Below are positions 40,722-48,317 of a DNA stretch of 48,381 bases, in pieces. The notes under the pieces were generated by a model, which ran no database searches, was not told where the DNA came from, and was given only the letters and a program-made list of their open reading frames with translations. Position numbers and translations under genes: made by a program. Position 1 is the stretch's first letter, and each line of letters opens with the position of its first letter. Origin of the DNA: Fimenecus sp051881455. Lineage in GTDB: Bacteria; Bacillota; Clostridia; Oscillospirales; Acutalibacteraceae. Location of the stretch: positions 1 to 48,381 of the forward strand of contig JBJEPX010000048.1 in NCBI GenBank assembly GCA_051881455.1. Reading direction: 5' to 3'.

Positions 40722-42230
40722 TTAATGCTCAATCCAATCGCGGGAGCGCTCAACCGCACGAAGCCAACCCTTATACAATCTGTCGCGCTCGTCAATAATC
40801 ATTTTCGGCTCAAAAACCTTATCCACCTTGCGGATTTTGCTTATTTCATCGGTACTTTTCCAAAAGCCCACAGCGAGTCCCGCAAGATACGCCGCGCCGA
40901 TTGCCGTTGTTTCAACCATCTGAGGGCGGTTAACGCTTGTTCTTATCAAATCCGCCTGAATTTGCATCATAATGTCGCTGACAGACGCACCGCCGTCAAC
41001 ACGCAATTCCGAAAGTTCAATATGGGAATCCTGCTTCATGGCTTCAAGCAAATCTGTCATCTGATATGCAATGGCTTCAAGCACGCTTCTTGCAATGTGC
41101 TCGCTCTTTACGCCGCGGGTAAGCCCCACAATGGTACCTCTTGCATACATATCCCAATAAGGTGCGCCAAGTCCTGTAAAGGCGGGGACAAAATATATAC
41201 CGTTTGCGTCGTTTACACTCTCCGCCAGTTCATCACAGCGGCGGGCGGAATCGATAAGATGCAAATCGTCACGGAGCCATTTTATAACGGAGCCTGCATT
41301 GAATGCCGAGCCCTCAATGGCATATGTCACCTTACCGTTAAGCCCCCAGGCAACGCCCGTTACAAGATTATTTTCCGATTTTACTCTCTTTGCACCTGTA
41401 TTCATAAGCAGGAAACAGCCTGTACCGTATGTATTCTTTGCCTGACCGCTCTCAAAACAACCCTGACCGAAAAGCGCCGCAGGCTGGTCGCCGATAGCGC
41501 CCGAAATGGGAACGCCTGCCAAATCCTCAATACCCATTACTCCTGCCGCCACGGTGCCGTAAATCTCGCTCGACGGTACACACTTTGGAAGCATTGCCAT
41601 GGGTACGCCCAGTTTTTCGCAAAGGTATTCGTCCCAGCAAAGCTTGTCAACATCGAAAAGCATGGTTCTCGAAGCGTTTGAATAATCGGTAATATGAACC
41701 TTGCCTCCTGTTAAATTCCATATAAGCCATGTTTCAACCGTACCGAAAAGAAGCTGTCCTTTTTCGGCAAGCTCTCTTGCGCCCTTAACGCGGTCAAGTA
41801 TCCATTTTATCTTTGTTGCCGAAAAATATGCGTCCACCACAAGTCCCGTGTGGTCTTTAATATACTGTGTAAGCTCTTTATCCGCCTTGATTTTCTCGCA
41901 GGTATCCGCCGTTCTGCGGCACTGCCACACAATGGCGTTATATATGGGTTTGCCCGTTGCTTTATCCCAAACAATTGTGGTTTCACGCTGATTTGTTATG
42001 CCTATTGCAGCTATTTCTTCGGCAGTTGCTCCGCTTTTTGCCACAACCTCCATTACGGATTGAAGCTGTGAAAACAGTATCTCCATGGGATTGTGCTCTA
42101 CCCAGCCCGCTTTGGGATAAATCTGTGTAAATTCATGCTGTGCCTTTGCGCAGATATTTCCCTTTTTGTCAAAAAGTATTGCGCGGGAGCTGGTTGTGCC
42201 CTGGTCGAGAGCCATAACATACTTTTTCAT
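40722..42230 (-). CDS. glpK: Glycerol kinase
   Basis: Phosphorylates glycerol to glycerol-3-phosphate. FGGY-family, 502 aa, normal length. The N-terminal signature is ALDQGTTSSRAILFD, followed by KAGWVEHNPMEI, AIGITNQRETTIVWDKATGKPIYNAIVWQCRRT (core NQRETT and IVWQCRRT), GAIGDQPAALFGQGCF, and the C-terminal DGGASVSDIMMQIQADL. The open frame runs upstream to 42341, but those residues overlap the GH20 gene; the ATG at 42230 with AGAGGTG eight bases upstream is the true start. It lies 50 bp after the GH20 gene on the same strand. No glycerol facilitator (glpF) or glpD is present. Confidence 0.96.
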   Translation of the reverse strand: MKKYVMALDQGTTSSRAILFDKKGNICAKAQHEFTQIYPKAGWVEHNPMEILFSQLQSVMEVVAKSGATAEEIAAIGITNQRETTIVWDKATGKPIYNAIVWQCRRTADTCEKIKADKELTQYIKDHTGLVVDAYFSATKIKWILDRVKGARELAEKGQLLFGTVETWLIWNLTGGKVHITDYSNASRTMLFDVDKLCWDEYLCEKLGVPMAMLPKCVPSSEIYGTVAAGVMGIEDLAGVPISGAIGDQPAALFGQGCFESGQAKNTYGTGCFLLMNTGAKRVKSENNLVTGVAWGLNGKVTYAIEGSAFNAGSVIKWLRDDLHLIDSARRCDELAESVNDANGIYFVPAFTGLGAPYWDMYARGTIVGLTRGVKSEHIARSVLEAIAYQMTDLLEAMKQDSHIELSELRVDGGASVSDIMMQIQADLIRTSVNRPQMVETTAIGAAYLAGLAVGFWKSTDEISKIRKVDKVFEPKMIIDERDRLYKGWLRAVERSRDWIEH

Positions 42231-42280
42231 AATATAACACCTCTGTACTAAATAGATTATTTTTAACTGTTCCCTATTTT

Positions 42281-43849
42281 TTAGTTGTTTTTTAACTTTC
42301 GGACTTTTGCATCGTCTAAAAGATTGTGTATCCCCTGCCAATGAAATACTCTGCGTTTAAACCAAAGAGAGGAAATATGCCTGTAAGCAAAAGACGGACA
42401 CGCCGTTTTCAGCTTTGCATAATTAACCTCATAAACATCAAGAAGCTTGTAATAGTCCTCCGCCTTGTGCAGAAAAGTGGTAAATGACGGATATCCCTTT
42501 TCTGCCCAGCCTGCCTCGGCAATTGCACCTAAGCGTGGGAACGCAAGAAATTCAAGTTTCTTCATATCAGGTACATATTCCGTCCACATACAGCCCTCAA
42601 CGCCCCATGTTTCGCTGTCGTCATCAGTGAGAGCGCCGTCAGAATTACAAACCTTTTTCAATGTGTTCCAACCGTAAGGAAAATCAAGATAATAAGGATA
42701 AGCGTTTGTATTTATCATTTTTCTGCCGCGGTTCATCTCGCCTTTCAGCTGTTCCTTACCGCCTGAAACGCCGCAAACCGTCCATGCAATATCGGCGGGA
42801 AGCTTTTCTGTGTTGCCCGACAAATCGTAATTCCACATAACGGCAGAATAGCCGTGGCTTTTTAGATAATTATTAACTTTTGCTGTAAAATGCATTTGCA
42901 GTTCGTCTTCATCACGCAAGCCGTTTTCCCGAATGGCACGCTGACAGTCGGGGCAAAGCTTCCAACGCATTTTTGCAGCCTCATCGCCGCCTATATGAAT
43001 AATCTTATCGGGGAAAAGCTCCATAAGCTCGTCAAGCACCCCGAACACAAATTCATATGTGCTTTCCTTACCTGCGCAAAGTATATCATGCTTAACTCCC
43101 CAATGAGTTGCAACCTCTAATTCCCTGTTAAAGCATGAAAGCTCGGGATAACAGGCTATCGCGGCAACAGAATGCCCGGGAATGTCAAACTCGGGAATAA
43201 CCTTTATTTTTCGCTCATGACAGTAAGCGACAATTTCTTTTATATCCTCTTGTGTATAATATCCCTCATGGGGCGTGCGGTTAAAATTTGTATGACTTCT
43301 TTTTGAGCCTTTTTCCGTTAACAGAGGATATTTTTTTATTTCAACACGCCAGCCTTGGTCCTCCGTCAAATGCCAATGAAGAACATTGAGCTTGTGAAGT
43401 GCCATAAGGTCAACTATTCTCTTAACATCGGGGACAGAATAAAAATATCTGCCCGAATCAAGCATAAAACCGCGGTAAGAAAAGCGAGGGTAATCAGTTA
43501 TTTCCGTATATGGCAGCTTGCCATTGGTTTGCAACAGCATCTGGCAAAGAGTCTGCATACCGTAAAACAGCCCTGTTTCTGTTTTTGCATTTACGAAAAC
43601 TCTGCGGTTTTCACATTTTATGGTATAGCCCTCGTCATGCTCAACCGTACTGTCAATTTTAAAAACTATTGTTTTTTCCTCGCCTGTATCCTCATGGACA
43701 CGCACCTTTTTATTAAGGGTTTTGCGTACAAAGGATATGAACATATGAGCAAAAGGGCACGGCGTAATAGTTGTGCCTGCATGAAGGGTAAAGCCTTTTC
43801 TTTCGCCGTTTGTCAGAATACTGACAGGCTGCGGAATTATATTGTACAT
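42281..43849 (-). CDS. Intracellular beta-N-acetylhexosaminidase (GH20)
   Basis: Glycoside hydrolase family 20 enzyme that removes terminal beta-GlcNAc or beta-GalNAc by substrate-assisted catalysis. The catalytic Asp-Glu pair is in IIHIGGDEAAKMRW. Other GH20 landmarks: an N-terminal GH20b-like domain (1-115), YRGFMLDSGRYFYSVPDVKRIVDLMALHKLNVLHWHLTEDQGWRVEI (cores MLDSGRYF and LHWHLTEDQGWR), VIPEFDIPGHS, and a substrate-loop WGVEGCMWTEYV. About 522 aa with no signal peptide or sorting signal, hence cytosolic. The frame is open to 43894, but GGAGG nine bases before the ATG at 43849 fixes the start. Probably co-transcribed with glpK; an action on imported short host glycans is inferred. Confidence 0.94.
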   Translation of the reverse strand: MYNIIPQPVSILTNGERKGFTLHAGTTITPCPFAHMFISFVRKTLNKKVRVHEDTGEEKTIVFKIDSTVEHDEGYTIKCENRRVFVNAKTETGLFYGMQTLCQMLLQTNGKLPYTEITDYPRFSYRGFMLDSGRYFYSVPDVKRIVDLMALHKLNVLHWHLTEDQGWRVEIKKYPLLTEKGSKRSHTNFNRTPHEGYYTQEDIKEIVAYCHERKIKVIPEFDIPGHSVAAIACYPELSCFNRELEVATHWGVKHDILCAGKESTYEFVFGVLDELMELFPDKIIHIGGDEAAKMRWKLCPDCQRAIRENGLRDEDELQMHFTAKVNNYLKSHGYSAVMWNYDLSGNTEKLPADIAWTVCGVSGGKEQLKGEMNRGRKMINTNAYPYYLDFPYGWNTLKKVCNSDGALTDDDSETWGVEGCMWTEYVPDMKKLEFLAFPRLGAIAEAGWAEKGYPSFTTFLHKAEDYYKLLDVYEVNYAKLKTACPSFAYRHISSLWFKRRVFHWQGIHNLLDDAKVRKLKNN

Positions 43850-43946
43850 CCTCGTTATCCTCCGGAGTATAATAACACAAATACATTTTATCATAAAATT
43901 TCTCGGACTACAATATATAACGATATAAAATAGTATATATTTTCTC

Positions 43947-43975
43947 TTGAAATTATGCTCGGAGTATAGTATAAT
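43947..43975 (+). promoter_or_regulatory. Promoter of the SRP RNA (and dnaX operon)
   Basis: TTGAAA (43947-43952), 17 bp, TATAAT (43970-43975). Confidence 0.85.
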
Positions 43976-43989
43976 ACAAAGATGTAAAT

Positions 43990-44135
43990 ACGCCTTAATT
44001 CAGTCGTGTGCCGTGTGGGTCCTGTGCGGCGGTGCGCTGTGAACCATGTCAGGCGGGGAACCGAGCAGCATTAAACGGTATGCGCCGGGCGCCACAGTCT
44101 GCCTGCACGACACATGACTGAGTTAAGGCTCTTTT
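43990..44135 (+). ncRNA. ffs: Signal recognition particle RNA, small (4.5S-like) type
   Basis: RNA core of the SRP, which with Ffh targets membrane proteins. The ends pair as a long helix (CCTTAA with TTAAGG; CAGTC with GACTG; CGTG with CACG). The apical domain shows the universal GTCAGG and GAGCAGCA internal-loop strands around a CGG-GGAA-CCG tetraloop hairpin (about 44048-44070). A short T-run follows (44131-44135). About 145 nt, so it lacks the separate 5' Alu domain of the Bacillus 6S-like SRP RNA. It sits directly in front of dnaX, as in many Firmicutes, with its own promoter. Confidence 0.9.
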
Positions 44136-44162
44136 TAAAAAATCTGTCAGGAGGGACAAGCC

Positions 44163-45839
44163 TTGTACCGTGCGTTTTACAGAAAATACCGCCCGTCAAC
44201 ATTTACCGATGTAGTTGGGCAGGAGCATATTACAAAAACTCTTGAAAATGCCGTAAAATCGGGCAAAACCAGCCATGCATATCTTTTTACAGGCTCCCGC
44301 GGTACGGGAAAAACCTCCTGCGCAAAAATTCTTGCAAAGGCGGTCAACTGCCTTAATCCCCAAAACGGCAACCCCTGCAATGAATGTGAAATCTGCTGCG
44401 GAATTGACAATGGTTCAATCCTTGATATTATTGAAATTGACGCCGCATCGAACAACGGTGTTGACAATATCCGTGATTTGCGTGAGGAGGCTAATTTTAC
44501 CCCTGCCAGCGCAAAATACCGTGTGTATATCATTGACGAGGTTCATATGCTCTCAATCGGAGCTTTCAATGCGCTTTTGAAAACTCTTGAAGAGCCCCCT
44601 GCCCATGTTATTTTCATACTTGCCACCACCGAGGTGCATAAACTGCCATCAACCATACTTTCACGCTGTCAGCGATTCGATTTTAAGCGTATTCCTCCCG
44701 AGAAAATCGCAGGCAGACTTAAAGAGGTTGCGGAAAAAGAAAATCTGCGTCTTGCCGACGACGGCGCAATGCTTATTGCCCGAATTGCCGACGGCGCAAT
44801 GCGTGACGCACTCTCCCTCCTTGACCGCTGTTCTTCATATGACGGCGTTATTGACTCCGCCGCCGTTGCGGACAGTGCAGGTCTTGCAGGAAGAGAATAC
44901 ATTTTTGAACTGTGCGACTGTATAATCCAAAAGGACAGCGCAAAAGCACTTGAAATCATAAACAGACTTTATAACGACTCCTGCGATATGGAAAGGCTCT
45001 TGATTGAGCTTACAAGTCATTTCAGAAATCTCATGGTGTCAAAGGCAGTAAAAAATATTGAAAATATGATTATCTGCTCCGAGGGTGAACTTAAAACAAT
45101 CAAAGAGCAGAGCGAAAAAACCACGCTGGCGACAATTATGTCCTGCATTGATGTGCTCACCGATGCCGCCGCAGATATGAAGCAGGGCGCAAACAGGCGC
45201 ACCGCCGCCGAGCTTTGCATTATAAGGCTTTGCACCCCCTCCCTTGACGCTGATATGAACTCGGTGCTCCGCAGACTCGCCGAGCTTGAAGCCCTTGTAT
45301 CATCGGGGAATATTCCTAAACCTACATCAAAAGTAAGCGAAGTAAAGGTTGAGGAAAAATCCGTAAATCCCCCTGCCCCGGAAGCGGTGAAAAATGAGGA
45401 ATTTAAAGAAAAAGCCTCTGAAAAACCCATAAGCGCACCCGTTGCAGACGATGAAATTCCTCTGCCCGAACCCCCGCCCGAAGCAGCGGAACCTCAAGAG
45501 CCCCAAGCATCAGCTGAGGGCACAGTTCCCTTTGACCGTTGGCCCGAGGTTCTTGACAAAATCTTTTCAAAGGATAAGAGCCTTATCGTTATGCTTACAG
45601 GCTCAACGGCGTTTATTCACAACGGCAAATATCTGCTTATAAAAGGTTCGCCTGTATTGGAAATGTACCTTAAAACAGGCGATTATTCAAAAATCATAAA
45701 AGAAGCCGTCGCTTCGGTGACAGGCAAAAACTATACTCTTGCTGTTTATAACAACAAGCAGGAAACCGCACCGAAGAATCCCTTGTCCGACTTAGTTTCA
45801 AGGGCAAAAAGTTTAGGTGTGAATATTGAGGAGGAATAA
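44163..45839 (+). CDS. dnaX: DNA polymerase III subunit gamma/tau
   Basis: Clamp-loader ATPase of the replicase. 558 aa. It starts YRAFYRKYRPSTFTDVVGQEH, the DnaX signature. Walker A is GSRGTGKTS (Lys50), the zinc module cysteines are in CLNPQNGNPCNECEICC, Walker B is YIIDEVHMLS, sensor 1 is ILATTEVHKLPSTILSRCQRF (core ATTEVHK), and SRC is intact. A Pro/Glu/Lys-rich linker (about 385-455) leads to the tau-type C-terminal domain. Start is TTG at 44163 with AGGAGG eight bases upstream. It is first in dnaX-ybaB-recR; ybaB starts 3 bp after its stop. Confidence 0.96.
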   Translation: MYRAFYRKYRPSTFTDVVGQEHITKTLENAVKSGKTSHAYLFTGSRGTGKTSCAKILAKAVNCLNPQNGNPCNECEICCGIDNGSILDIIEIDAASNNGVDNIRDLREEANFTPASAKYRVYIIDEVHMLSIGAFNALLKTLEEPPAHVIFILATTEVHKLPSTILSRCQRFDFKRIPPEKIAGRLKEVAEKENLRLADDGAMLIARIADGAMRDALSLLDRCSSYDGVIDSAAVADSAGLAGREYIFELCDCIIQKDSAKALEIINRLYNDSCDMERLLIELTSHFRNLMVSKAVKNIENMIICSEGELKTIKEQSEKTTLATIMSCIDVLTDAAADMKQGANRRTAAELCIIRLCTPSLDADMNSVLRRLAELEALVSSGNIPKPTSKVSEVKVEEKSVNPPAPEAVKNEEFKEKASEKPISAPVADDEIPLPEPPPEAAEPQEPQASAEGTVPFDRWPEVLDKIFSKDKSLIVMLTGSTAFIHNGKYLLIKGSPVLEMYLKTGDYSKIIKEAVASVTGKNYTLAVYNNKQETAPKNPLSDLVSRAKSLGVNIEEE

Positions 45840-45842
45840 AAA

Positions 45843-46178
45843 ATGAAAGCAAGAATACCCAATCAGGGCGGTCAGGCAAATATGATGAAAAAGCTTCAGC
45901 AGATGCAGGACGATATGGCCCGTGTTCAAAAGGAATGTGAAGAGGCGGAATACAGCGCATCATCAGGCGGCGGAGCTGTTGAGGTTACCGTTAACGGCTC
46001 GCATCAGCTGGTTTCTGTTAAAATTCAGCCCGATGTAGTTGACCCCGAAGATGTTGAAATGCTTGAAGATTTGCTTGTGGCTTCCGTTAACGAGGCAATG
46101 CGCAAGGCAGACGAAACATTGGAGCGAGAAATGGGCAAAATCACAGGCGGAATGAATATTCCCGGTCTTGGATTATAA
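45843..46178 (+). CDS. YbaB/EbfC-family nucleoid-associated protein
   Basis: A 111-aa DNA-binding protein of the YbaB/EbfC family, dimeric and tweezer-shaped in known structures. A Met/Gln-rich helix (NMMKKLQQMQDDMARVQKE core MMKKLQQMQDDM) is followed by the family signature GGGAVEVTVNGSHQLVSVKIQP and the LLVASVNEAMRKADE helix. GGAGG at the end of dnaX serves as its ribosome site. Its place between dnaX and recR is the standard Firmicutes order and suggests a link to replication or repair. Confidence 0.95.
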   Translation: MKARIPNQGGQANMMKKLQQMQDDMARVQKECEEAEYSASSGGGAVEVTVNGSHQLVSVKIQPDVVDPEDVEMLEDLLVASVNEAMRKADETLEREMGKITGGMNIPGLGL

Positions 46179-46197
46179 GCTTTGAGGATAAGGCGTT

Positions 46198-46791
46198 ATG
46201 GCGATAGTTTCACTTGAAAAGTTGATTGAGGAATTCCGAAAAATGCCCTCTGTCGGTGTAAAATCGGCGGAGAGAATGGCATATTATATTCTCGGTCTTG
46301 ATGACGAGGGCACAAAAAGCCTTGTTGACGCCATAAATAACGCCCACGAAAGCATACACACCTGTAAGGTTTGCTGTAATCTTACGGAGGGTGAAAAATG
46401 CGGAATTTGCAACAACCCCAACCGTGACGACTCGGTTATCTGCGTTGTTGAGGACCCCCGTGATGTTACAGCATTTGAAAGAACTCACGAATACAAGGGC
46501 GTTTATCATGTGCTCCACGGCGTAATTTCGCCCATGAACGGCATAGGCCCCGATAACATAAGAATTAAGGAACTGATCAGCCGTATGGCGGATGATTCCG
46601 TCAACGAGGTAATTATGGCTACCAACCCCACGGCGGAGGGCGAGGCAACGGCTATGTATATTGCCCGTCTTTTAAAGCCAATGGGGATTAAGGTGTCCCG
46701 TTTGGCTTACGGCGTCCCCGTTGGCAGTGATTTGGAGTACGCCGATGAGGTGACCCTCACACGTGCCCTTGCAGGCAGAAGTTTGTTGTGA
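46198..46791 (+). CDS. recR: Recombination mediator protein RecR
   Basis: Helps load RecA at ssDNA gaps with RecF and RecO. 197 aa, normal. N-terminal helix-hairpin-helix MPSVGVKSAERMAYYIL, a C4 zinc finger (CKVCCNLTEGEKCGICNNPNRD, by its four Cys pairs CxxC and CxxC), and a Toprim domain with CVVEDPRDVTAFE and the end VMATNPTAEGEATAMYI and AYGVPVGSDLEYADEVTL. GAGGATAAGG precedes the ATG. Last gene of the dnaX unit; repeats follow. Confidence 0.96.
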   Translation: MAIVSLEKLIEEFRKMPSVGVKSAERMAYYILGLDDEGTKSLVDAINNAHESIHTCKVCCNLTEGEKCGICNNPNRDDSVICVVEDPRDVTAFERTHEYKGVYHVLHGVISPMNGIGPDNIRIKELISRMADDSVNEVIMATNPTAEGEATAMYIARLLKPMGIKVSRLAYGVPVGSDLEYADEVTLTRALAGRSLL

Positions 46792-46818
46792 GAAATTTTT
46801 ATTTATTGTATTTACACG

Positions 46819-47070
46819 GTAGGGCGGGGGCTTGCCCCCGCCGCGGGACTACCTGTAAATTAACGGGCAGATGTGGGCATCTGCCCCTACAACCAAAGCC
46901 ACAAAATATTATGTAGCCCGTAGGGGACGATGCCTTTCATCGTCCTGCAAAGTCGCAGGGGAACCAACTCCAACACGGTAGGGCGGGGGCAAGCCCCCGC
47001 CCTACCGTGTAAAACACAAATATAAATTAAAATTTACATTCATATGGGACGATGCCTTTCATCGTCCCGC
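46819..47070. repeat. Palindromic repeat cluster (five units), upstream of smpB
   Basis: Five units: GTAGGGCGGGGGCTTGCCCCCGCC (46819-46843, by its arms), inverted GGGCAGATG...CATCTGCCCCTAC (46864-46890), GTAGGGGACGATGCC...CATCGTCC (46920-46946), an 18-bp perfect inverted repeat (46973-46990 with 46993-47010, loop AA), and GGGACGATGCC...CATCGTCCCGC (47045-47070), which ends 18 bp before the smpB start codon. The gap 46792-47087 holds nothing else. Confidence 0.87.
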
Positions 47071-47087
47071 ATGATGAGGAAACAGTC

Positions 47088-47558
47088 ATGGCAGATAAAA
47101 CACAAAGCACTACAATTGCACAAAATAAAAAAGCTCTCCATGATTATTTCGTGTTGGAGAGCTTCGAGGCAGGCATTGAGCTCCACGGTACGGAAGTTAA
47201 ATCCCTAAGGCAGGGCAAATGCAACCTGAAAGATGCTTGGTGCAGTATCGTAGACGGTGAAATCTTCGTCAACGGTATGCACATAAGCCCCTATGACCAC
47301 GGCAATATTTTTAACCGTGACCCCATGCGCGTACGCAAGCTTTTAATGCACAAAAAAGAGATTATGCGTTTGCTCGGCACAACAAAGCAGCAGGGCTTAA
47401 CCCTTATCCCCCTGTCAGTCTATTTCAAAAAAGGACGGGCAAAGGTGCAGGTGGGACTTTGTAAAGGTAAAAAGCTTTACGATAAGCGTGATGACGCCGC
47501 CAAAAAGGAAGCCAACCGTAATATTGAGCGTGAAATGAAAGAGAGAATGAAATCGTAG
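47088..47558 (+). CDS. smpB: SsrA-binding protein SmpB
   Basis: Binds tmRNA and brings it to stalled ribosomes for trans-translation. 156 aa. Key blocks are IAQNKKALHDYFVLESFEAGIELHGTEVKSLRQGKCNL (cores NKKALHDYF and GIELHGTEVKSLR), DPMRVRKLLMHKKEI, LIPLSVYFKKGRAKVQVGLCKGKKLYDKRD (cores LIPLSVYF and KGKKLYDKRD), and a basic C-terminal tail NIEREMKERMKS. The true start is the ATG at 47088 with GAGGAAAC before it; the longer frame runs into a repeat. Its stop codon TAG lies inside the GTAGGG edge of a repeat unit. ssrA, its RNA partner, is 281 bp downstream. Confidence 0.96.
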   Translation: MADKTQSTTIAQNKKALHDYFVLESFEAGIELHGTEVKSLRQGKCNLKDAWCSIVDGEIFVNGMHISPYDHGNIFNRDPMRVRKLLMHKKEIMRLLGTTKQQGLTLIPLSVYFKKGRAKVQVGLCKGKKLYDKRDDAAKKEANRNIEREMKERMKS

Positions 47559-47778
47559 GGTTCAACGCCTTCCGCGCACCGTGAAATTCCAACAAAGCCA
47601 ATTCGTAGGGGCGATTCACGAATCGCCCGCAAAAGAACCCCTCTGTCACTTTGTGACATCTCCCCTTTCAGGGGCGACAAGTAACGCGGTGGCTTGTAGG
47701 GGACGATGCCCTCATCGTCCCGAAAAATTACACAAATATACAACAATAAGTGTAGGGCGGGTGGCTTGCCCCCGCCGC
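47555..47778. repeat. Palindromic repeat cluster (five units) between smpB and ssrA
   Basis: A decayed GTAGGG...GCGCACCGTG unit (47555-47583) that contains the smpB stop codon; GTAGGGGCGATTC...GAATCGCCCGC (47605-47630); the two-hairpin module GTCACTTTGTGAC and CTCCCCTTTCAGGGGCG (47637-47679); GTAGGGGACGATGCC...CATCGTCCCG (47695-47721); and GTAGGGCGGGTGG...CCCCGCCGC (47751-47778). No gene is present in 47559-47839. Confidence 0.87.
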
Positions 47779-47798
47779 AATTTTCCACATTTTTCCTC

Positions 47799-47826
47799 TT
47801 GAAAAACAGAAAAAATGTGATACAAT
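47799..47826 (+). promoter_or_regulatory. Promoter of ssrA
   Basis: TTGAAA (47799-47804), 16 bp, TACAAT (47821-47826), about 14 bp before the mature 5' end. Confidence 0.78.
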
Positions 47827-47839
47827 AATACTCCCATAT

Positions 47840-48194
47840 GGGGATGAAAGGATTTCGACGGGGATATTGAACCGTGATAAGCGAGCAGCGGTGAGGTGCC
47901 GCTTTAAACAGCCTCAGTTTATGAAAATAAACGACAAAGATCAAAAAGTACTTCTCGCTGCTTAACTTGCAGTGAGCATGCCCCCGAGAGGACCGCGGCT
48001 CGGTAAGGTGTGTCATTCAGCGGTAAATGTGCACAGGTGAGCGCCCTGTAACCTGTCACACACCAAAGGGCTACCGAGTCTTAAAGCCTGCCTTTCGGCG
48101 TTTTGATAAGGAAATTCTAAAAGAACGGCTACGCTCGTAGAAAGTTGCGGGAATGTGTTTTCGGACGCGAGTTCGACTCTCGCCATCTCCACCA
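47840..48194 (+). ncRNA. ssrA: Transfer-messenger RNA (tmRNA)
   Basis: One-piece tmRNA of about 355 nt that rescues stalled ribosomes. The acceptor stem pairs GGGGATG (47840-47846) with CATCTCC (48184-48190), followed by A and the encoded CCA. The 5' GGATTTCGAC and the 3' GGACGCGAGTTCGACTCTCGCC (T arm, split at GAGTTCGACTC) are typical. The tag reading frame ends GTA-CTT-CTC-GCT-GCT-TAA (47948-47965), giving ...NDKDQKVLLAA, and the stop lies in the loop of hairpin CTCGCTGC/GCAGTGAG. The exact resume codon is not certain. It follows smpB, its protein partner. Confidence 0.95.
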
Positions 48195-48240
48195 AAGCCC
48201 CAAAGGCATAAGTCTTTGGGGCTTTCAATTATTCATTTTT
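48195..48240 (+). terminator. Terminator of ssrA
   Basis: A perfect 12-bp stem AAAGCCCCAAAG/CTTTGGGGCTTT (48194-48205, 48214-48225) right after the CCA end, then a TTTCAATTATTCATTTTT tail that is only partly T-rich. Confidence 0.85.
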
Positions 48241-48317
48241 CATTATTTCAATATTCATTATTTATTAAGTTTGTAGGGTGCGACGCCTGGTTGCACCGAA
48301 ATAAAATGAAAAATGAA
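48232..48317. repeat. 86-bp MITE-like element with terminal inverted repeats and an internal palindromic unit
   Basis: A 13-bp perfect inverted repeat TTCATTTTTCATT (48232-48244) / AATGAAAAATGAA (48305-48317) encloses a GTAGGGTGCGACG...TTGCACC unit (48272-48297) and AT-rich DNA. No transposase. The remaining bases to the window end (48318-48381) show no gene. Confidence 0.6.

Noticed and set aside
42231..42341. N-terminal extension of glycerol kinase
   Set aside because: It would overlap the GH20 gene and lies before the invariant ALDQGTTSSRA start region; the ATG at 42230 is well placed behind AGAGGTG.
46819..47778. CRISPR array, because of many evenly spaced short palindromes
   Set aside because: The repeated units differ in sequence, occur in both orientations, have unequal spacing and lie in many separate gaps; no cas gene is present.
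47477..48016. 179-aa minus-strand ORF across repeats and the tmRNA
   Set aside because: It is antisense to smpB, the repeat cluster and ssrA, and its sequence is made of translated repeat units.
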